DNA from: an uncultured bacterium
Lineage (GTDB): Bacteria > Bacteroidota > Ignavibacteria > UBA10030 > BY39
Length of the DNA stretch: 64,000 nt
Direction: 5' to 3'
Assembly: GCA_937967455.1 (NCBI GenBank)
Contig: CALCJK010000003.1
Location: forward strand, 62,001-126,000
The notes beneath the pieces were generated by a model. That model saw only the letters and a program-made list of their open reading frames with translations. It was not told the origin of the DNA and ran no database searches. Below are positions 36,443-44,779 of this stretch, piece by piece. Every line of letters begins with the position of its first letter. Positions within the stretch are counted from its first letter, which is position 1. Position numbers and translations under genes: made by a program.

Positions 36443-37179
36443 TGGCTAAAGTATACAAGGCAGATTTGCATATTCATACATGCTTGTCGCCTTGTGGTGA
36501 CTTAAAAATGTCACCAAAAAATATCATAGAGCAAGTTCTTAAAAATAATATTGATATTATAGCAATATGCGATCATAATTCCGCTAAGAATGTATCAGCT
36601 GTAATTAAAGCAGCTCAAAATAAAAATGTGTACGTTATTCCAGGCATGGAAATATCAAGCAGTGAAGAAGTTCATATATTGGCGCTCTTTGAAAATATAG
36701 AATCTGCGATTGAAATGGAAAAGCTTGTTTATGAAAATCTTCAAGGTTTCAATGATCCAGATTTGTTCGGTATGCAGATAATTGCAAACGAGTTTGATGA
36801 GGTTGAAGGTTTTGAAGAAAAATTACTTATCGGTGCAGTTAGTTTAAGTATCGATCAAGTAGTAGATTTTATACATCAGCTGAATGGTTTAGCTATCGCA
36901 AGCCATATCGACAAACAAAATTATAGTGTAATAAGCCAGCTGGGTTTTGTACCAGAAAATATTAAATTTGATGCACTTGAAATCTCAACAAACATTGATT
37001 TAACAAATGCTAAGAACATGTTTAATGAATATAGTAAAATACCGTTTTTAACAAATTCTGATGCACATTTTATTGAAGAAGTTGGCAAAGTTACAAATAA
37101 TTTTTTGCTTGAATATCCATCATTCAATGAGATACGAAAAGCTTTAAAAAATGAAGATAGAAGAAAAATAGTAATTTAA
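36442..37179 (+). CDS. PHP-domain phosphoesterase
   Basis: 245 residues. Metal-binding motifs of the PHP fold: DLHIHTCLSPCGD (residues 7-19), CDHNSAKN, GMEISSSEEVHIL, ASHIDKQ and SDAHFIEE. A TrpH-like phosphoesterase acting on nucleotides or phosphoproteins. PHP genes recur in the regulatory block beside HydABC-type hydrogenase genes, where their substrate is not known. Confidence 0.87.
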   Translation: MAKVYKADLHIHTCLSPCGDLKMSPKNIIEQVLKNNIDIIAICDHNSAKNVSAVIKAAQNKNVYVIPGMEISSSEEVHILALFENIESAIEMEKLVYENLQGFNDPDLFGMQIIANEFDEVEGFEEKLLIGAVSLSIDQVVDFIHQLNGLAIASHIDKQNYSVISQLGFVPENIKFDALEISTNIDLTNAKNMFNEYSKIPFLTNSDAHFIEEVGKVTNNFLLEYPSFNEIRKALKNEDRRKIVI

Positions 37180-37194
37180 TGAGGGTCTTTAAAA

Positions 37195-37749
37195 TTGGAA
37201 GATTTATCTTTGCATATACTGGATATAGTTGAGAATTCTATTAAGGCCAATGCAAAAAATATTGAGATTAAAATTTTGATTGATAAGAAAAATGATATCA
37301 TTAAGGTTACAATTAAAGATGATGGAAAAGGAATGACTGAAGATGAATTAAAAATAGCTTTTGATCCATTCTACACAAGTGGTAAAAATAAAAAAACAGG
37401 TTTAGGATTATCACTTCTAAGAGATTCAGCATTAAAGGCTGAAGGTAATGTAGATATTGTTTCTGAAATAAATAAAGGAACGGAAATTCAAGCATATTTT
37501 AAAATAAGTCATCCAGATATGATACCATTGGGTGATCTTAGTAAAACAATGTTAGTAATGGTTGCTGCAAATCGGGATAAGCAATTTAGATTAAGTCACA
37601 TATACAATGGATTGGAATTTAATTTTGATACAGCAGAATTCAAGGCACACAAAACGGACATTGTATCATATTTAAAACAGATAAAAGATAAACTTGAAGA
37701 GTATAAAAACTTTTTAGAAATAATAAAAGGAGATTTATATGGAATATAG
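37195..37749 (+). CDS. GHKL ATPase, histidine-kinase-like
   Basis: 184 residues: N box LDIVENSIKANAKNIEI, G1 DDGKGM, F box DPFYTSGK, G2 GLGLSLLRDSA. It has the ATP-binding half of a sensor kinase without a phosphoacceptor-His domain or sensor. TTG start directly before the conserved EDLSLHILDIVENS. Its 3' end overlaps the NuoE-like gene by 11 nt. It probably acts as a kinase or switch protein of the operon's regulatory block. Confidence 0.85.
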   Translation: MEDLSLHILDIVENSIKANAKNIEIKILIDKKNDIIKVTIKDDGKGMTEDELKIAFDPFYTSGKNKKTGLGLSLLRDSALKAEGNVDIVSEINKGTEIQAYFKISHPDMIPLGDLSKTMLVMVAANRDKQFRLSHIYNGLEFNFDTAEFKAHKTDIVSYLKQIKDKLEEYKNFLEIIKGDLYGI

Positions 37750-38206
37750 TGCAATTGAAGTAGCTAAAAAAGTATCTAATCGTTGGGGAAACAAACCTGA
37801 AAACATTATTGAAATGATGCACGATATACAGACAGAATTAAATTATCTCCCCAAAGATGTACTTTATGAAATTTCCAAGTATGCAAATGTTCCAATAAGT
37901 AAAATTTTTAATATCGCTACTTTTTACAATGCATTTAGTTTAAAGCCTAAAGGAAAATATAAGATTTGTGTTTGTATGGGCACTCCTTGTCATGCCCTGG
38001 GTGCACCCAGGATAGTGAGCGCTCTTGAAAGGGAACTGGATATTAAATGTGGTGAAACAACCAAAGATATGAAATTTAGTGTAGAGATTACTGGTTGTGT
38101 TGGTACTTGTGGACTTGCCCCAGTAGTTGTTATTAATGAGGATCTTTATGGACCTGTCCAAGTATCGAGTGTACCCAAATTAATCAAAAAATATGATTCA
38201 AAATAA
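37739..38206 (+). CDS. NuoE/HydC-like [2Fe-2S] subunit
   Basis: 155 residues of the thioredoxin-like 2Fe-2S family: cluster ligands in CVCMGTPCHALG (near residues 79-90) and ITGCVGTCGLAPV (near 119-131). The N-terminal helical part ENIIEMMHDIQTELNYLPKDVL is standard. In HydABC-type enzymes this is the gamma subunit, next to the FMN subunit. An aaaggagat site lies 7 nt before the ATG. Confidence 0.92.
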   Translation: MEYSAIEVAKKVSNRWGNKPENIIEMMHDIQTELNYLPKDVLYEISKYANVPISKIFNIATFYNAFSLKPKGKYKICVCMGTPCHALGAPRIVSALERELDIKCGETTKDMKFSVEITGCVGTCGLAPVVVINEDLYGPVQVSSVPKLIKKYDSK

Positions 38207-38220
38207 AAGGAGAATATAAA

Positions 38221-38604
38221 ATGGGAAAGTTAAAAATAGAAGATCTTGACAAAATTGCTGAGAGTGCTCGTAAGAAAATCAGTCTAAGAGAAGGTGCGGG
38301 AAAAGTAAAAATAACAGTTCATATGGGTACCTGTGGTATCGCAGCAGGTGCAAGAAATATAATGGCAACATTTTTAAATGAAATTGAAATGCATAATGCA
38401 AAAGACATTATTGTTGTTACCTCAGGATGTGCTGGTTTATGCAGTAAGGAACCTATGGCAACTATAGAATATGAGAATCAAGCTCCTGTTAAATATATCG
38501 AATTAAATGAAGAAAAAGCTAAAAAGATATTCGATGAGCATGTATTACATGGTAAGATCGTACCTGAATATGCTCTTTCGATAGGAAGTGAAAGAATTCA
38601 ATAA
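38221..38604 (+). CDS. Thioredoxin-like [2Fe-2S] protein (HndB-like)
   Basis: 127 residues. Cysteines in HMGTCGIAAGA and TSGCAGLCSKEPM match a 2Fe-2S thioredoxin-like ferredoxin, as in HndB of the NADP-reducing hydrogenase and the small 2Fe-2S protein near Thermotoga hydABC. It probably transfers electrons within the complex, or was once an extension of NuoF. aaggag precedes the ATG. Confidence 0.88.
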   Translation: MGKLKIEDLDKIAESARKKISLREGAGKVKITVHMGTCGIAAGARNIMATFLNEIEMHNAKDIIVVTSGCAGLCSKEPMATIEYENQAPVKYIELNEEKAKKIFDEHVLHGKIVPEYALSIGSERIQ

Positions 38605-38622
38605 TCTATAGGAGAATTCAAA

Positions 38623-40455
38623 ATGAAAAATTACAGATTACAGCTTATGGTATGTGCTGGAACTGCCTGTGTATCAAACCACTCTCTAGAAATAAAGGAA
38701 GCATTAGAAAAAGAAATTCAAAACCATCACATTGAAAATGAAGCACAGGTAGTTCAAACTGGTTGTAATGGATTTTGTGGTGCAGGACCTATACTTGTTG
38801 TCCAACCAGATGGTATATTCTATCAGCTTCTAAAGGTAACAGATGTAAAATTAATTGTTGAAGAACATCTTATAAAAGGTAGACCTGTTAAAAAGCTTTT
38901 ATATACACCACCAGAAGAAAAAACACCTATTCCAAAATTATCCGACATACCATTCTTTGCTGAGCAGACCCTCATTGCATTAAGAAACAGAGGTTTAATA
39001 GACCCTGAAAGCATTGATGATTATATTGCACGTGGTGGCTACAAAGCACTAGCAAAGGTATTAACATCTATGACTCCTGATGAAGTATTGAATGAAATTA
39101 AAATTTCAGGTTTAAGAGGTAGAGGGGGTGGTGGATTTCCAACAGGTGTAAAATGGGAAACTTGTAAAAAAGCACATGGAGATGAAAAATATGTAATTTG
39201 CAATGCAGATGAAGGAGACCCAGGAGCTTTTATGGATAGATCAATTATTGAAGGAGATCCTCATTCTGTTATTGAAGGTATGATTATTGGAGCATATGCA
39301 ATAGAAAATGTTAAACAAGGATATATATATGTAAGAATGGAATATCCACTTGCTATCAAGAGATTCCAAATAGCAATAAATCAAGCAAGAGAATATGGTT
39401 TATTGGGTAAAAATATATTTGATAAAGGATTTGACTTCGATATTGAAATACGACGCGGTGCAGGTGCATTTGTATGTGGTGAGTCAACTGCTTTAATGGC
39501 ATCAATAGAAGGGAAACCAGGCGAACCAAGAGCAAAATACATACACACTGTCGAGAAAGGTCTTTGGGATAAGCCTACCTGTTTGAACAATGTCGAAACT
39601 TGGGCAAATGTTCCTCAGATAATATTGAGAGGTGGAAAATGGTTTGCTAGTATTGGCACAGGTGATGTTTCTGAAGATCCATGGGGTGGAAGCAAAGGAA
39701 CTAAAGTTTTTTCATTAGCAGGTAAAGTGAATAACACTGGTTTAGTGGAAGTTCCAATGGGAATTACACTTAGAGATATTATATTTAGAATTGGTGGTGG
39801 GATTCGTGATGGCAAGAAGTTTAAAGCAGTACAAACGGGTGGTCCTTCAGGTGGTTTCATACCTGAAAGCTTAATTGATCTGCCAGTCGATTATGAGGAA
39901 CTTACAAAAGTTGGTTCAATGATGGGTTCAGGTGGAATGGTAGTTACTGACGAAGAAAACTGCATTGTTGATATGGCAAAATATTTCCTCGCTTTTACTC
40001 AGGCTGAATCATGTGGAAAATGTATACCATGTAGAGAAGGAACAAAGAGGATGTTAGATATTCTAGAAAAAATAACTGCAGGACATGGTACTGAAGAAGA
40101 TCTCATCTTGTTAGAAGAATTGTCGAATGCTGTTGTGGAATCTTCTTTATGTGCACTTGGTGGTTCAGCTCCAAATCCAGTACTTACTTCTCTAAAGTAT
40201 TTTAGAGATGAATATGAGGCACACGTAAAAGGTAAAACGTGTCCAGCTCATATATGCAGACAATTGAATGTATATAAAATTGATGAAAAAGTATGCCTTG
40301 AAATCGGGCACGGTTGCGACGTGTGTAAAAAGTATTGCCCCGACGGAGCAATTATTGGTGAAAGAAAAAAAGTCCATTACATAGATCCGGCAAAATGTGG
40401 TAAATGTGGCGCCTGCTATGATGTATGTAATTTTAATGCAATTTATATAGAATAA
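38623..40455 (+). CDS. NuoF/HydB-like NAD(P)H-binding flavoprotein subunit
   Basis: 610 residues. Residues 1-95: 2Fe-2S domain (VCAGTACVS, TGCNGFCGAGP). Then the NADH-binding motif GRGGGGFPTGVKWE (near 166), FMN motif CNADEGDPGAFMDRS and the cluster motif ESCGKCIPCREGT with SLCALGG. The C-terminus (540-610) has two ferredoxin sites; the first is spaced CLEIGHGCDVCKKYCP, i.e. C-x6-C-x2-C-x3-C rather than the usual C-x2-C start. This is the FMN/NAD(H) entry point, and probably a bifurcation site, of the complex. Confidence 0.92.
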   Translation: MKNYRLQLMVCAGTACVSNHSLEIKEALEKEIQNHHIENEAQVVQTGCNGFCGAGPILVVQPDGIFYQLLKVTDVKLIVEEHLIKGRPVKKLLYTPPEEKTPIPKLSDIPFFAEQTLIALRNRGLIDPESIDDYIARGGYKALAKVLTSMTPDEVLNEIKISGLRGRGGGGFPTGVKWETCKKAHGDEKYVICNADEGDPGAFMDRSIIEGDPHSVIEGMIIGAYAIENVKQGYIYVRMEYPLAIKRFQIAINQAREYGLLGKNIFDKGFDFDIEIRRGAGAFVCGESTALMASIEGKPGEPRAKYIHTVEKGLWDKPTCLNNVETWANVPQIILRGGKWFASIGTGDVSEDPWGGSKGTKVFSLAGKVNNTGLVEVPMGITLRDIIFRIGGGIRDGKKFKAVQTGGPSGGFIPESLIDLPVDYEELTKVGSMMGSGGMVVTDEENCIVDMAKYFLAFTQAESCGKCIPCREGTKRMLDILEKITAGHGTEEDLILLEELSNAVVESSLCALGGSAPNPVLTSLKYFRDEYEAHVKGKTCPAHICRQLNVYKIDEKVCLEIGHGCDVCKKYCPDGAIIGERKKVHYIDPAKCGKCGACYDVCNFNAIYIE

Positions 40456-40470
40456 TCAAAGGAGAAAAAA

Positions 40471-42231
40471 ATGGTAAATATAAAAATTGACGACATCGAG
40501 GTTCAAGTTCCAGAGGATACCCCTATACTTAAAGCTGCTGAAAAAGCAGGAATATGGATACCCACAATGTGCTATAATGATCTGATTGAGCCATATGGTG
40601 TATGCCGTCTTTGCAGTGTAGAAGTAGTAAGGGGAAAACGCAGCAGGGTTGTAACATCCTGTAATTATCCTGTAAGGGAAGGTATTTCTGTGCGGACGAA
40701 CTCAGAAAAAATTAAATGGTTAAGAAAAGTAATAATGGAATTAATGGTTTCCAGATGGCCTAATGTTAAAGTTGTCAGAGAAATGGCTGAAAAATTAGGC
40801 GTTGAAAAACCAAGATTTGAATCTCTAGAAAAAGATGAATCTCCTGATGCCTGTATCTTATGTGGACTCTGTGTAAATGTTTGTCGTGACTTGGTTGGCG
40901 CAAGTATTCTCGGTTTCGCCTACAGAGGAATTAAAAGAGAAGTTGTACTTCCTTTTGATGAGAAAACAGACAAGTGTATTGTTTGTGGTGCATGTACTCA
41001 TGTGTGCCCAACGGGACATGTCAAAATGGTAATTGAAGATTATAAAGGCAAAAAGCCCGAGTTTTCACTTGGTCCAAAAACAGCTATTTACGTTCCATCA
41101 ATGCAAGCAGTTCCAAGGGTTCCTGTAATTGATCCAAATTCATGCATTCATTTTAAAACTGGAGGATGTGAAACCTGTGCAAAAGTTTGTGAACCTAAAG
41201 CCATTAATTATGATATGAAAGATGAAATTGTTGAGTTAGATGTCGGACAAATACTTGTAGCAACTGGATATGATATCTTTGATGCTTCTCAGATGGCTCA
41301 GTATGGTTATGGTAGATACGATAATGTATATAGTTCACTTGAATTTGAAATGATGTTAAATTCTACTGGTCCAACCGGTGGAAAGGTTCTTACGAAAGAT
41401 GGTAAAGAACCTCGTTCTGTAGGTATCATTCACTGCATCGGCTCTCGGGATACAAATTATCACCCATATTGCTCCCGTGTTTGTTGTATGTATGCTCTTA
41501 AGTTTGCACATCTTGTACACGATAGAACAAATGCAGCAATATATCAATTTTATATTGATATGAGAGCTTTCGGAAAAGGTTACGAAGAATTCTATTCTAG
41601 ATTATTAGATGAAGGTATTAATATGATTCGTGGTAAAGCAGCAGAAGTGGTTGAAGCCCCTACTGTAAATGGTCAGGAAGGCAATCTATTGATTAGATGT
41701 GAAGATACTCTGATAGGAAAGTTTAGAGAAATTCCTGTTGATATGGTAATTCTTTGCAATGCCATAGAACCAAAACGTGATAGTGATACAGTACGTAGAT
41801 TATTTTCAATAAGCAAAAGTCCAGACGGATTCTTCCTCGAGCGACATCCAAAGCTTGATCCAACATCGACCACAACAGATGGAGTATATATTGCCGGTTG
41901 TGCACAGGGTCCAAAGGACATTCCAGATACTGTCGCACAGGCGAGTTCCGCTGCAGCAAGAATACTTACTTTAATCTCTAAAGGTGAAGTTGAAATTGAT
42001 CCTATCAGAGCAATGGTAATGGATGAATATTGCTCTGGATGTAGAATTTGTAACAATTTATGTCCTTATGGAGCAATTGAATATATTGAAGATAAGAAAA
42101 TATCTCATGTTAATGAAGCACTATGTAAAGGTTGCGGTACGTGTGTCGCAGCTTGTCCATCCTCAGCTATGACCGGACAAGGTTTTACAGACGCACAAAT
42201 ATTATCAGAATTAGAAGGACTTATGATTTAA
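40471..42231 (+). CDS. Fusion: HydA/NuoG-type Fe-S domain joined to the C-terminal half of HdrA
   Basis: 586 residues. Residues 1-200: 2Fe-2S ferredoxin (CYND, CRLCSVEVV, CNYP) and two 4Fe-4S sites (CILCGLCVNVCRD, CIVCGACTHVCP) as in HydA/NuoG, without the His-Cys3 cluster and without an H-cluster domain. From about 203 (TAIYVPSMQAVPRVPVID) it becomes HdrA: CIHFKTGGCETCAKVC, HCIGSRDTNYHPYCSRVCCM, GVYIAGCAQGPKDIPDTVAQ, and two final ferredoxin sites (CSGCRICNNLCP, CKGCGTCVAACP). It is the piece missing from the protein at 33072. aaaggag site before the ATG. Confidence 0.88.
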   Translation: MVNIKIDDIEVQVPEDTPILKAAEKAGIWIPTMCYNDLIEPYGVCRLCSVEVVRGKRSRVVTSCNYPVREGISVRTNSEKIKWLRKVIMELMVSRWPNVKVVREMAEKLGVEKPRFESLEKDESPDACILCGLCVNVCRDLVGASILGFAYRGIKREVVLPFDEKTDKCIVCGACTHVCPTGHVKMVIEDYKGKKPEFSLGPKTAIYVPSMQAVPRVPVIDPNSCIHFKTGGCETCAKVCEPKAINYDMKDEIVELDVGQILVATGYDIFDASQMAQYGYGRYDNVYSSLEFEMMLNSTGPTGGKVLTKDGKEPRSVGIIHCIGSRDTNYHPYCSRVCCMYALKFAHLVHDRTNAAIYQFYIDMRAFGKGYEEFYSRLLDEGINMIRGKAAEVVEAPTVNGQEGNLLIRCEDTLIGKFREIPVDMVILCNAIEPKRDSDTVRRLFSISKSPDGFFLERHPKLDPTSTTTDGVYIAGCAQGPKDIPDTVAQASSAAARILTLISKGEVEIDPIRAMVMDEYCSGCRICNNLCPYGAIEYIEDKKISHVNEALCKGCGTCVAACPSSAMTGQGFTDAQILSELEGLMI

Positions 42232-42251
42232 TAAACAAAAAAGGTTGAACT

Positions 42252-42428
42252 ATGCAACTCATCTTAACAAAAGAAGAAAAACAAATTTTAGAAGAATTAC
42301 TAATAAGTGAAATAAAAGAAATAAAAGATGAAATTCACCATACAGATGATCATGATTACAAGGAAGAGTTGAAAAATAAAGAAAAAGCGCTTGAAGAATT
42401 GTTATCAAAAATTCAAATATTGGATTAA
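42252..42428 (+). CDS. Small charged helical protein (58 residues)
   Basis: Too short for the ORF track: ATG 42252 to TAA 42428, opening MQLILTKEEKQILEELL. Glu/Lys-rich with heptad-like Leu/Ile and a central HHTDDHD segment, so an amphipathic or coiled-coil helix pair is likely. It fits the 201-nt space between the fusion gene and the radical SAM gene, with 4 nt to the latter's ATG. No homologue recognised. Possible assembly factor or accessory subunit. Confidence 0.6.
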   Translation: MQLILTKEEKQILEELLISEIKEIKDEIHHTDDHDYKEELKNKEKALEELLSKIQILD

Positions 42429-42432
42429 CAGA

Positions 42433-43359
42433 ATGACTCCATCATATCTGAAATTAAAAAATTCTAACGAATTATCTGAAAGAGTTGTTCAATTATACAA
42501 TTTGATAAAAGAATGTAGATTGTGTCCGCGTGCTTGTAAAGCAAAACGTTTTGAGAAAAAGTATGGTGTTTGCCGTTCTACTAATCAATTATTTGTTTCA
42601 AGTTTATCAGCTCACTTTGGCGAAGAACCAGTTTTAGTTGGCTGGAATGGATCAGGCACAATATTTTTTACAAATTGTAATCTTTGGTGCATTTATTGTC
42701 AGAACTATGATATTAGTCATTTAAAAAATGGAGAACCAATAAGTATACAGCAATTAGCTGAAGCAATGTTATCATTACAACAATTAGGTTGTCATAATAT
42801 AAATTTAGTTACACCGACTCATTATGTACCAATGATTATTGAATCATTAAATATTGCAGCAGAAAAAGGATTAAACATTCCAGTTGTTTATAATTCTGGT
42901 GGTTATGAATCTGTAGAAACTTTAAAATATCTCGATGGTATTATTGATATTTATATGCCAGATATCAAATATTCTGATAATCATAATTCAAAAAAGTATT
43001 CTGGTGTTGACGATTACTGGGATGTGGTTCGCAAAGCAGTGATTGAAATGCACCGCCAGGTAGGTGATCTGAAAATTAACAATTTTGGAATTGCTGATAG
43101 AGGTTTATTGGTCCGTCATCTTGTATTACCTAATAACATAGCTGGTTCAGAAAGGGTATTAGACTTTATTGCTAATGAAATTTGTATTGATACTTATGTG
43201 AACATAATGGATCAATACAGACCTTGCTTTAAAGCTAGTCTGTATCCTGAGCTAAATAGGAGAATTACTGAATCAGAATATCAATATGTTTTGCAATATG
43301 CTGAATCATTAGGTTTACATAGGGGATTTGGAAAATTTGAAAAATTATCAATAACATAA
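42433..43359 (+). CDS. Radical SAM protein, PflA-like (COG1313 type)
   Basis: About 308 residues. An N-terminal Cys-rich segment CRLCPRACKAKRFEKKYGVC precedes the radical SAM motif CNLWCIYCQNYDI (near 81-93), then NLVTPTHYVPMI and VVYNSGGYES. This matches the uncharacterised PflX/PflA-like group (COG1313), not biotin synthase or HydE/HydG. I place the start at ATG 42433; the track's TTG lies inside the small upstream gene. Within the operon it may modify a complex subunit or build a cofactor. Confidence 0.85.
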   Translation: MTPSYLKLKNSNELSERVVQLYNLIKECRLCPRACKAKRFEKKYGVCRSTNQLFVSSLSAHFGEEPVLVGWNGSGTIFFTNCNLWCIYCQNYDISHLKNGEPISIQQLAEAMLSLQQLGCHNINLVTPTHYVPMIIESLNIAAEKGLNIPVVYNSGGYESVETLKYLDGIIDIYMPDIKYSDNHNSKKYSGVDDYWDVVRKAVIEMHRQVGDLKINNFGIADRGLLVRHLVLPNNIAGSERVLDFIANEICIDTYVNIMDQYRPCFKASLYPELNRRITESEYQYVLQYAESLGLHRGFGKFEKLSIT

Positions 43360-43374
43360 AGAAAGGTGTTAAAA

Positions 43375-43815
43375 ATGTCTTTTGAACCCAAAATAATTGG
43401 CTTTTTATGTAACTGGTGTTCGTATTCAGGAGCAGATCTTGCAGGAGTATCAAGAATAAAATCCGCTCCCAATGTGCGTGTTATTCGGACTATGTGTAGT
43501 GGTAGAGTTGACCCAACTTTTATATTAAAAGCTTTTCAGTTAGGGGCTGATGGGGTTGTTGTTATGGGATGCCACCCAGGTGATTGCCACTATCAAGAAG
43601 GTAATTATAAAACTATGAGAAGAATTCCATTTCTTAAACGAATAATTAAAGATTTTGGAATTGAACAAGAGCGTTTAAGATTGGAATGGGTTAGTGCCTC
43701 AGAAGGAGATATATATGCTAAAGTTGTAAATGAATTTACCGAAGAAATTAGAAAACTTGGACCAATTAAACACCCTTCATGTAAAGTTAAACTTGAAAAA
43801 GTATTAGGAGGATAA
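43375..43815 (+). CDS. mvhD: MvhD-like delta subunit linking hydrogenase to Hdr
   Basis: 146 residues of the MvhD/FrhD family: FLCNWCSYSGADLAG, RTMCSGRVDP, VMGCHPGDCHYQEGN hold the five 2Fe-2S-type cysteines. In MvhADG-HdrABC this subunit carries electrons from the hydrogenase to HdrA. Start at ATG 43375 with aaaggtg upstream, not the track's TTG. Two bases separate it from the small subunit. Confidence 0.92.
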   Translation: MSFEPKIIGFLCNWCSYSGADLAGVSRIKSAPNVRVIRTMCSGRVDPTFILKAFQLGADGVVVMGCHPGDCHYQEGNYKTMRRIPFLKRIIKDFGIEQERLRLEWVSASEGDIYAKVVNEFTEEIRKLGPIKHPSCKVKLEKVLGG

Positions 43816-43816
43816 T

Positions 43817-44779
43817 ATGCAAAAACCAAAATTAGCTTTGTATTGGGCAGCAAGCTGTGGTGGTTGTGAAATTGCAGTTTTGGATATACAGGAAAAAATA
43901 CTCGATGTTGCAAACACTTTCGATATAGTTTTTTGGCCTGTTGCAATGGATTTTAAGTATGATGATGTCAGAAAAATGGATGACAAAAGTATAGATATTT
44001 GCTTGTTTAATGGAGCAATTAGAAATTCTGAAAATGAAGAAATTGCACATCTACTCCGTCAAAAATCAAAAACTTTGATAGCATTTGGCTCTTGTGCATA
44101 TGAAGGTGGTATACCAGGATTAGCGAATTTGAGTTCAAAAGAGGAAATGTTAAACTTTGTATATAAGGAATCCCCTTCAACTATTAGTGTTGATAACGGT
44201 TTCCCAAAAACACATTATAATGTACAAGAAGGTGAAATCGAGATTCCTGAATTATATGATTATGTAAAGCCATTAAAAGATGTAGTTGCAGTTGATTACT
44301 ATATTCCTGGTTGTCCACCTCAGCCAGAACAGATATGGAAAGTTATTGAATATATTTTAAGTGGGCAGCCGTTACCACCTACTGGCTCAATTCTGGGTGC
44401 AGGTGATAAAACATGCTGCGATGAGTGTCCAAGAGAAAGAAAAGAGAAAAAAATAAAAAAATTTTACAGACCTTTTGAGATTATTCCAAATCCAGATGAA
44501 TGCTTATTGGATCAGGGAATTATATGTATGGGACCTGCTACAAGGAGTGGTTGTGGAGCATTGTGCGTAAAAGCTAATGTTCCATGTAGAGGCTGTTATG
44601 GCGCTCCGCCAAATTGCCTTGACCAGGGTTCAAAAATGATAAGTGCCCTAAGCTCCGTTATCGACGCACATTCTCCTGAAGAAATAGGACAGGTTCTAGA
44701 TACTATCGCAGATCCAATAGGCACGTTTTATAGATTTTCGTTGGCTTATTCAATATTAAAAAGGAGAGATATACAATGA
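43817..44779 (+). CDS. mvhG: [NiFe]-hydrogenase small subunit (MvhG-like)
   Basis: 320 residues. The proximal cluster site is ASCGGCEIAVLD at the N-terminus, with FGSCAYEGGIPGL near 92 and YIPGCPPQPEQI near 170; Cys-rich C-terminal motifs (CCDECPRERK, CLLDQGIICMGPATRSGCGALC, CRGCYGAPP) hold the medial and distal clusters. No Tat signal peptide, so the enzyme is cytoplasmic, as for group 3 hydrogenases. Overlaps the large-subunit gene by 4 nt. Confidence 0.92.
   Translation: MQKPKLALYWAASCGGCEIAVLDIQEKILDVANTFDIVFWPVAMDFKYDDVRKMDDKSIDICLFNGAIRNSENEEIAHLLRQKSKTLIAFGSCAYEGGIPGLANLSSKEEMLNFVYKESPSTISVDNGFPKTHYNVQEGEIEIPELYDYVKPLKDVVAVDYYIPGCPPQPEQIWKVIEYILSGQPLPPTGSILGAGDKTCCDECPRERKEKKIKKFYRPFEIIPNPDECLLDQGIICMGPATRSGCGALCVKANVPCRGCYGAPPNCLDQGSKMISALSSVIDAHSPEEIGQVLDTIADPIGTFYRFSLAYSILKRRDIQ

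Noticed and set aside
41673-42056. Minus-strand ORF of 127 residues
   Set aside because: Antisense to the HdrA part of the fusion gene; no domain or ribosome site.
40471-42231. A complete NuoG, i.e. part of respiratory complex I
   Set aside because: The His-Cys3 cluster and the molybdopterin-like C-terminal domain are absent, the rest is HdrA, and there are no membrane nuo genes nearby.
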